NCBI GenBank assembly: GCA_947034895.1 | Contig: OX344764.1 | Coordinates: 53,735,348 to 53,799,347, forward strand | DNA: 64,000 nucleotides | Source: Rhytidiadelphus loreus | Lineage: Eukaryota > Streptophyta > Bryopsida > Hypnales > Hylocomiaceae | Direction of reading: 5' to 3' | Shown: positions 58,140 to 64,000 of the stretch, one piece after another | Layout of the letters: each line of letters opens with the position of its first letter | Numbering within the stretch: position 1 is the stretch's first letter | The notes under the pieces: generated by a model | Databases searched by the model: none | The model's input: only the letters and a program-made list of their open reading frames with translations | Told to the model about the DNA's origin: nothing | Program-made: the position numbers and the translations under genes

Positions 58140-61100
58140 TCAAGGCTCCCAGAATTTTATAGGGTCACTAGCATAAAGAGTATGGTCTTGGATCTCGAGG
58201 TTGGCGACATGAAGATCGATTGTCCGCGCTTGCACACACTTGATGACCATCAGAAGGATAGGCAATACCCACCAGGTATTCTCCTCTCTGCACAAATGTG
58301 CACATCTGTCAAATCCTAAACCCTGATATCATTGTTCCAAACTTGAACCAAACAACATGACCATGAATTAAAGCAAGAGTGATTATGAGTTAATAATGTT
58401 CAGGAACTTCTAGATAGCATCAAACAAATAAAAATCTTCACATGATTTATGGGGAGATGATTTCTCCCTATTGTCACAAATATCTTACAAGGGTCATAAG
58501 ATGTCTCATATCTGTGACAACAGGGAGACCTCCCCATAATTTTGAGGCAGATTTTCTTCTAAGGCTATCCAAGAGGTTCCTGAAACAGAACTATTTTTAT
58601 TGAAAATCCTAATGTATAGATTGTCAAGAGGAGAAACCCGAGTCATTGTGAGGTTAGTGATACATACGAATTCATGTTTCGCGGATGCCTATTCGTTGTG
58701 TGAAGACCAATCCCCATATTATAATGTAGAAACCCGATCACCAATGCCACCAGCTGCAAGCACCAGCACATTCTTAGAAATCAGACGTTTATATTACTTG
58801 CAGAACTTCATATTCTTTCCACTGATAATAAAAAAAAAAAGTGCATAATGAAGAAAGGGCATTACTTACCACATTTACAAGAGAAGTGACATTCCAAAGA
58901 GCATATATACGTGCCAGCCCCGCAGACTTGCGCGAACCATGGCTGAACAAGGCGTTCAATCCAGCAGCACTGGGCAGTACCGACGCTAATGGCAAGAAAA
59001 ATACAATTAGGAGAACCGCTTCTATACCCACAGAATAAAATTGCAGCAGCATGAGAAGAGTCAAGCTCAGATCCACCAGAATTAACAAGGAGATGGCCAA
59101 GCCGACAGATGCCTGCATCCACACCAAACACATTACCAATTAGGGCAAAGGTAGAACAAAACAGTTAGCCAAGCAGCATAACCTTAGCAACAAAAGTGCA
59201 GCAGAATACTATTTAACCCTTATTAAAGGACATTGCAAGCCCCACGGGCCTTTTTGAAAGTCAAAACCTGAATTTTCACATAGTTCTTGATTTTGAAAGT
59301 TTAGGGTTTTAGTTTTAATGTAGAAATCTAATGAAGTTCGACCAAAGCCCGCACATGAAATATCCTTTAAGGGTTAACCCTTTTAAGGACAAAGGATTCC
59401 TGACCTTGAGATGATCATTTTGATTAATCATACTCTGGAGGGATGATATAAACGAGGAAAATCTTTCTATGATTGGATTGATTGGATTGGACATGTCGAT
59501 TCAAAAAAGTAATTATTTGAAAAAATAAAAATGCTTATATAAACTATTGAAAATTGCTAAAAAAATATCAAGTTAAATTTTGACTTCTTTGTTCTTAAAA
59601 GGGTTCATATAACATCTACAATAACATTCTTGAATTTCCTACAAACCATCATTCAGTGAAGCACACTAGTCACACATTCAAAATATGTTCGTAGTCATTC
59701 TTTTGGGACCTTAAAAAAGGATATTACGATATTAAGGTGTGGTGTATATACCTGCTGGCCAACAGGTCGTGTGTTCCTAAGCAGAAAAGACAGTGGGAAC
59801 ATTGGGTAATGTTTGTCCTCCAGTGACCTCACAGACACCAAATCCAATGTGGCACCTCCAATTCGTCGCCTAGAACCCAGAGAGGAGTAACTTGGGCTCA
59901 AATGCCAACTTTGGGGTCTTCTGAACATGCCTTCCTCAAGGTGTCCAAAACTCGCAATTCTTGCACTGCATCAAGCCAGTCAAGTACAGAAAAAACTCCA
60001 GTCAGATGCCAGGTTAACCCTTTAGGGTCCACGATGTGCCATTTTAAAAATAAAAGCAACCCATTCATGGTTGCTTGGACCTTCACTAATTGAATTAACT
60101 TGAGTAGTAGTGTAATCCAGTGTAAAGAAGAGTATTACCTTCCAGGAGACCGAGGCATGGTGAGCATAGAGGCAGGCTGAAAATATTGTGGGATATCATC
60201 AGCATGATTCAAGAGTAGGCCTAATTGGTAGTAGCCCGAGGCTGTGGCTTGACACCAAGCCAAGTCTATGCGGACCCCTTGTTCAAACAGCCAAGGATTC
60301 GCATGCGTTTCTAGCCAGCTGATCACGGGCAACAGCGAAGTGCACAGAGAGCCCTTTCTTACAGTTCGAAGCTGCGCATTTAGTCCTGCTACCAATCTGT
60401 ACCACATTGTTGCTGGAACAGCCTGTTTACAAATTCCTCTTCAAGTTAAACTCAAATTACACCGGCAATGCAATACTACTCTCAAAACGTACAATGAAAC
60501 TTTTGTGTAACAATCAAATTACAAAATAATGTCTCTAAGCAGATTAAGGATTGAAAGGACCAAGGATTCGTGGTTTGAAAATCACCTATTCAACTGAACA
60601 TATTATAAAAACAATAGAATTTAGATGAGGCTGAATTTTGTATCACTAGAATCAACGAAGAACATGACATCTGTTGGTTAAAACATAAATAAAATTGCAC
60701 AAAAGAAAGACTTCATATGACCTACTAAAAATTACTAAAAACCATGAAGCGCTCTGTCTAATAGAGACCGACCCCCAAAGGAGCTCTATGTTTTTTCAAA
60801 AAGAGGTCATATGAAGACTTACTAGATGTCCATTTTTATTTATTTTTGACCAACATATGCAATATTATAGTAATATAAAATTGGGCCCCATCTGAACTCT
60901 GTTATTTTCACAACATGGTGAATTGAATTGGTCATATTCAAGCCATGAATCCTGGGTCTCTTGAGCATAGATCTGGGCTCGATGCTTTCGAACAATTTGG
61001 ACTAGGTCGTATGTCCAATTTCATGTACTGTTTGACCAACACACGCTACGTTCTAGTGACGTAAAACTTGGTCCCATCTGAATTCTACAACTATTTTCAC

Positions 61101-64000
61101 AACATGTTGAATTGAATCACACATTTTCAAACTGGTCATAAAATCCATCTTCAATGCATCGTCCGTAGGGGAAAAAGGTCATAAAAAACATAGATTTGAA
61201 ATGAAGAGAGAGTAGAGCTCGCCAACCTGCGAGAGAAGACTAGTGAGCAGGTTGTCGCTGTGGAAACTGTACGGCGACAAGTAGCTCCCATTCCCCCCAA
61301 AGATGATGGACATGGGCAGCCTTTCAATGAGCTTGGGCGGCAACTCCGGCCTCTTCTCATCCCCTCCCAGAAACACGTCGATGTACGCCAACACCAAGTC
61401 CGGCCCTGCGGCCACTTTAAGTCCCTCGTACAAAGCCCTCGATCTGCAGGAGCGCAGACACGCGTGGTCGTACTCCGAGTGCACATACTCCTGCAAGCGC
61501 TGCAACTTCTCCCTTCGCCGCCATTGCTGCCACGACCACGCGAACGGGAAGGCAAGTGCGGTCAAGATGCTGTGCACGGAGCCTTCCCACCATTGGTACG
61601 CAGCCAAGCCGTTCACTTCCTCCACGAAACGGTTGAACGCATCCTCGTATCTGCACAGATCAGGTAAATTCCAACTGATGTCAACACTTTGTTCTGGACC
61701 CGGTGTCTCAGATGAGAATTAAGACTTTTTTTGATGAAATCATTCGGAATGCAAAAGAGAAGATTAACTGAATTTGTTTCATGATATTTCGACCATAGAG
61801 TCATATTCTTATGAGTTTTCAAAGTTGAAAAGGTGGGAAACCTACTAGTGATACTAGATTACCTCTTAAACCTGGAAGCAACCCGCCCTATTAGCAAGGT
61901 AGCCAACCAAAAATTATCAAAATCCTGAATGTATACGTACATTCTTCGTTCTACACTTCCTTTGTAAGTCCATCATCAGAAACCTCAAGCCCTCAGCGTC
62001 CTTCCTAGGTTAAATGAACATCTGTAACGCGGATAAGCTTGAACTCCCTAACTGCACCTACAAGCCGTAATTGTTCTGGTCCTGCCTATTAGGTGCAGTT
62101 AAAAGTTGAAGCTCAGAGGGCAGATGAGAATTTTCCTTTTTTGGATGAAATCATTAGCAATTCAAAGAGAAACTCAACTCAAGTTGTTTCATGATTTTTC
62201 TATTTAGAGAAATATTTTGTGAATTTTGAAAGTTGAAATCATAACGAACTCACAATTGGTGGTGAGTTACCGCGTAAATGGACATCTGTAAAGCGGCAAA
62301 CCCCATTGGTAGTTTTAAAATACTCTTAAGCTCCCGTTCGTTATTCATTAAAATTTGAGACTAAGTAGTTTCATTTTACACAAAATAAAAGCGTCGAAGA
62401 ATAAATTGTAGATACCTTAATGAATGTGAGAAATGGTGGAAAGAAAAATGGTGATTTTATATCCTGTAAAACGAACCTCAATTGTAGAATCGTAAACAGT
62501 CTAGACTGCTACAAGAACTTTTAGACAGAGACCTTCCCATGTGATCATATCCGGACCTCCCCATGAATAATAATGGAGAAGATTATCTACATGAAGTCTA
62601 AAAGTAGCTGGAGTAGTCTACTTATACAGAAACCCTAGTTCCATTCATGAAGTTTGAGAAAAGATTGAACTTACACAAAGTCGACAATCTGATCTGGAGG
62701 TGAGTGTGGGAGATGCCACGGTTCATTGAATGAATTCGAGCCCATGAAATACATTCGATGTATGTGACACTGCGACTCCTCAACCCGAGTGGTTTCAAGC
62801 ACCTGTAAAACAATCTCGGCAACTTAGTACCTGATGCACCAGCACCTTAACTGGTTAAGGTAGACATTTGGACAAATGCCGGAAACAAGATTGATTCGAT
62901 AAAGAACGAAATAATTGCAAGAATCATAGAAATAAAACATCATAACCGACGTTGAAAAACTATCAAGGCCAAATACAAACCCAAACTGTAGATTTCAGTG
63001 GTGCAGAATGTCCTCAGCTCTCATAGCTAAAGCATCAGCGGTGGCTTGTGGCAGACACTACCTCAAACTGCAGAGATAATTGCAGTGGATACGGAGACCA
63101 AAGGAGTACGACTAAGATAGAGATACAAAGAGAGGACTGAGGAGGTACGAAAACGAGAGACGGAGAAAGGAAGTGTCTGCCACCACACTAGATCAATTTG
63201 ATCAACAGTTTTTGGCTTACATCACTGGACATTGCACCATTGAATTCTAAGAAGCAAAACCCTACCAAAAATCTTCAACAGGCAACAACTACTTCATTTT
63301 TACGGTTTGAGGGAGAATATTACATGCTCATAAAAAACTTCACCATATTCTACAACAAATTTCAATTACGAAGAGACTGAAAGACATGAAACTAAGATAA
63401 CAAAGTGGTCAGGAAAAGCTTCAGACCTCGTTCAAAGACTCCAAGAATGGGAGAGATTGTTCAACGTGAAGTCCTCGAGGCGTTATGGTAGACCGAGAAA
63501 AGTCGTCATTGCCAACGAGTTTCATACGAGCCACGCTCAGCATGAGAGCCAAAATCACCATCACACACGACAAGAACAGGATGAACAAGTAGGGTCCTCC
63601 AAGCGTGTAAATCAGGTCCTCCAGCACCGTGTAGCAATGAGGCATCCGGTACTTCTCGGAGATGCATTGATAAGGACACGTCGGCTTTGAGGCACCACCT
63701 ACAAACGCTTGAAATGTTAGCATGCAGCAGGCACGATAATATAATGGAGAGTATATGCTTATTAACCCTGAGTGCCCAAATGAACAAAAGTGGTTGCTTC
63801 CATATGTAAACAAGTTAAAACATATCATTTAGGAAGGTAACAAAACATACCAAAAGAAAGAAGAGATGATGCCCTACATCAATATGTTTTGAAGTTACTA
63901 CAACCAGCTATTAGTTTTGTATGTTTCGCTTGGGCACTTGGGGGTAAAGCAAATGAATGGAACTTACCACGAACATACGAATGTTGAGCACGATTAGGCA
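58140..64000 (-). CDS. Large plant multi-pass membrane protein, C-terminal part (9 exons)
   Basis: Exons on the minus strand: beyond 64000-63968, 63698-63427, 62802-62675, 61650-61227, 60422-60139, 59965-59752, 59112-58870, 58753-58668, 58287-58140. All borders are GT-AG and all phases agree, giving the last 609 residues and a TGA at 58142-58140. Order of features: Cys motif CPYQCISEKY, membrane span LFILFLSCVMVILALML, FPFLESLNEV-type linker (here LPFLESLNEV), HRMYFMGSNSF, YQWWEG, SEYDHACLRSCRSRALYEGL, SIIFGGNGSYLSPYSFHSDN, MWYRLVAGLNAQLR, then four spans in the last exons (AISLLILVDLSLT, LLIVFFLPLASVLP, LVALVIGFL, WWVLPILLMVIKCV) and a conserved DLHVANLEIQDHTLYASDP end. This matches the Arabidopsis AT4G32920 / AT5G11700 / AT5G47020 family (glycine-rich in its missing N-terminal part; from memory), whose biochemical role is unknown to me. 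The start is outside the window. The exon frames show no stop or frameshift. Confidence 0.93.
58447..58539 (-). ncRNA. Candidate intronic small-RNA hairpin
   Basis: It lies in the last intron (58288-58667) of the membrane-protein gene. In the sense (minus) direction a 10-bp outer stem TTATGGGGAG / CTCCCCATAA is followed by an internal loop, then an 18-bp stem CTCCCTGTTGTCACAGAT / ATTTGTGACAATAGGGAG with only two G:U pairs, then an inner 6-bp stem ATCTTA / TAAGAT. Length and pairing fit a plant miRNA-like precursor. A decayed small foldback transposon would look the same. Confidence 0.5.
59213..59376. repeat. Small TTAACCC-ended inverted repeat in an intron
   Basis: TTAACCCTTATTAAAGGACA near 59214 is loosely inverted at 59362-59376 (AAGGATATTTC direction on the other strand after TTAACCCTTA). 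It is within the intron 59113-59751. A second TTAACCCTTTTAAGGACA starts at 59374. Confidence 0.4.

Noticed and set aside
61260..61722. Plus-strand frames of 135 and 139 codons
   Set aside because: Antisense shadows of a conserved GC-rich exon (61227-61650) of the membrane-protein gene.
7929..64000. CRISPR arrays, bacterial operons or organelle DNA
   Set aside because: No short direct repeats with unique spacers and no dense gene order; spliced nuclear genes and TSD-flanked plant transposons show nuclear eukaryotic DNA.

Overview
The window is nuclear DNA of a land plant. The evidence is a nuclear gene for a plastid ribosomal protein (S13) with a transit peptide and two short introns, and the 3' part of a gene for a large multi-pass membrane protein family that I know only from plants. 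The background is AT-rich and full of transposon remains, with very few genes. I cannot tell the lineage; nothing in the window decides between seed plant, fern, lycophyte or bryophyte.

Layout. 1-7.9 kb: a possible terminal exon (1224-1394), an old tandem repeat, a MITE, a foldback and a complete non-autonomous CACTA element (5758-6760, TSD CTA). 7.9-30.4 kb: the most unusual part. It holds a tandem array of units of about 1.25-1.5 kb. Each unit pairs a GA/CT tract with a conserved segment of about 88 nt (seven copies: 9185, 10432, 11900, 18297, 25167, 26541, and one inverted at 30310). Later insertions split the array: a CACTA foldback with 85-nt arms (12558-12729), a MITE (13131), a retroelement-like block (about 13.4-18.2 kb), a 5.5-kb hAT-type element with perfect 8-bp TSD (18518-24014), a CACTA-like remnant (27650) and a TIR element (29717-30299). 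Subtracting the hAT element restores the normal spacing of the array.

30.4-52 kb: AT-rich repeat desert with a short interstitial telomere-like tract, a third MITE copy, a GC-rich island (34.9-36.0 kb), a broken SANT/Myb-like gene (about 37.1-37.7 kb), a second hAT element (37778-38199), a retroviral-type zinc-knuckle gag remnant (41107-41286), several diverged duplications and a TIR element (45906-46563).

52-53.1 kb: plastid rps13 on the plus strand, intact. 55-56 kb: a short tandem repeat whose last unit was split by a third hAT element (55278-55991). 58.1-64 kb: nine exons, ending at the stop codon, of the membrane-protein gene on the minus strand; its 5' part lies beyond the window. The last intron holds a 93-nt hairpin.

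The two intact genes have no functional link that I can see. The main story is a structured tandem array of unknown nature broken up by several DNA-transposon families. I could run no searches, so all family names rest on motifs and termini.
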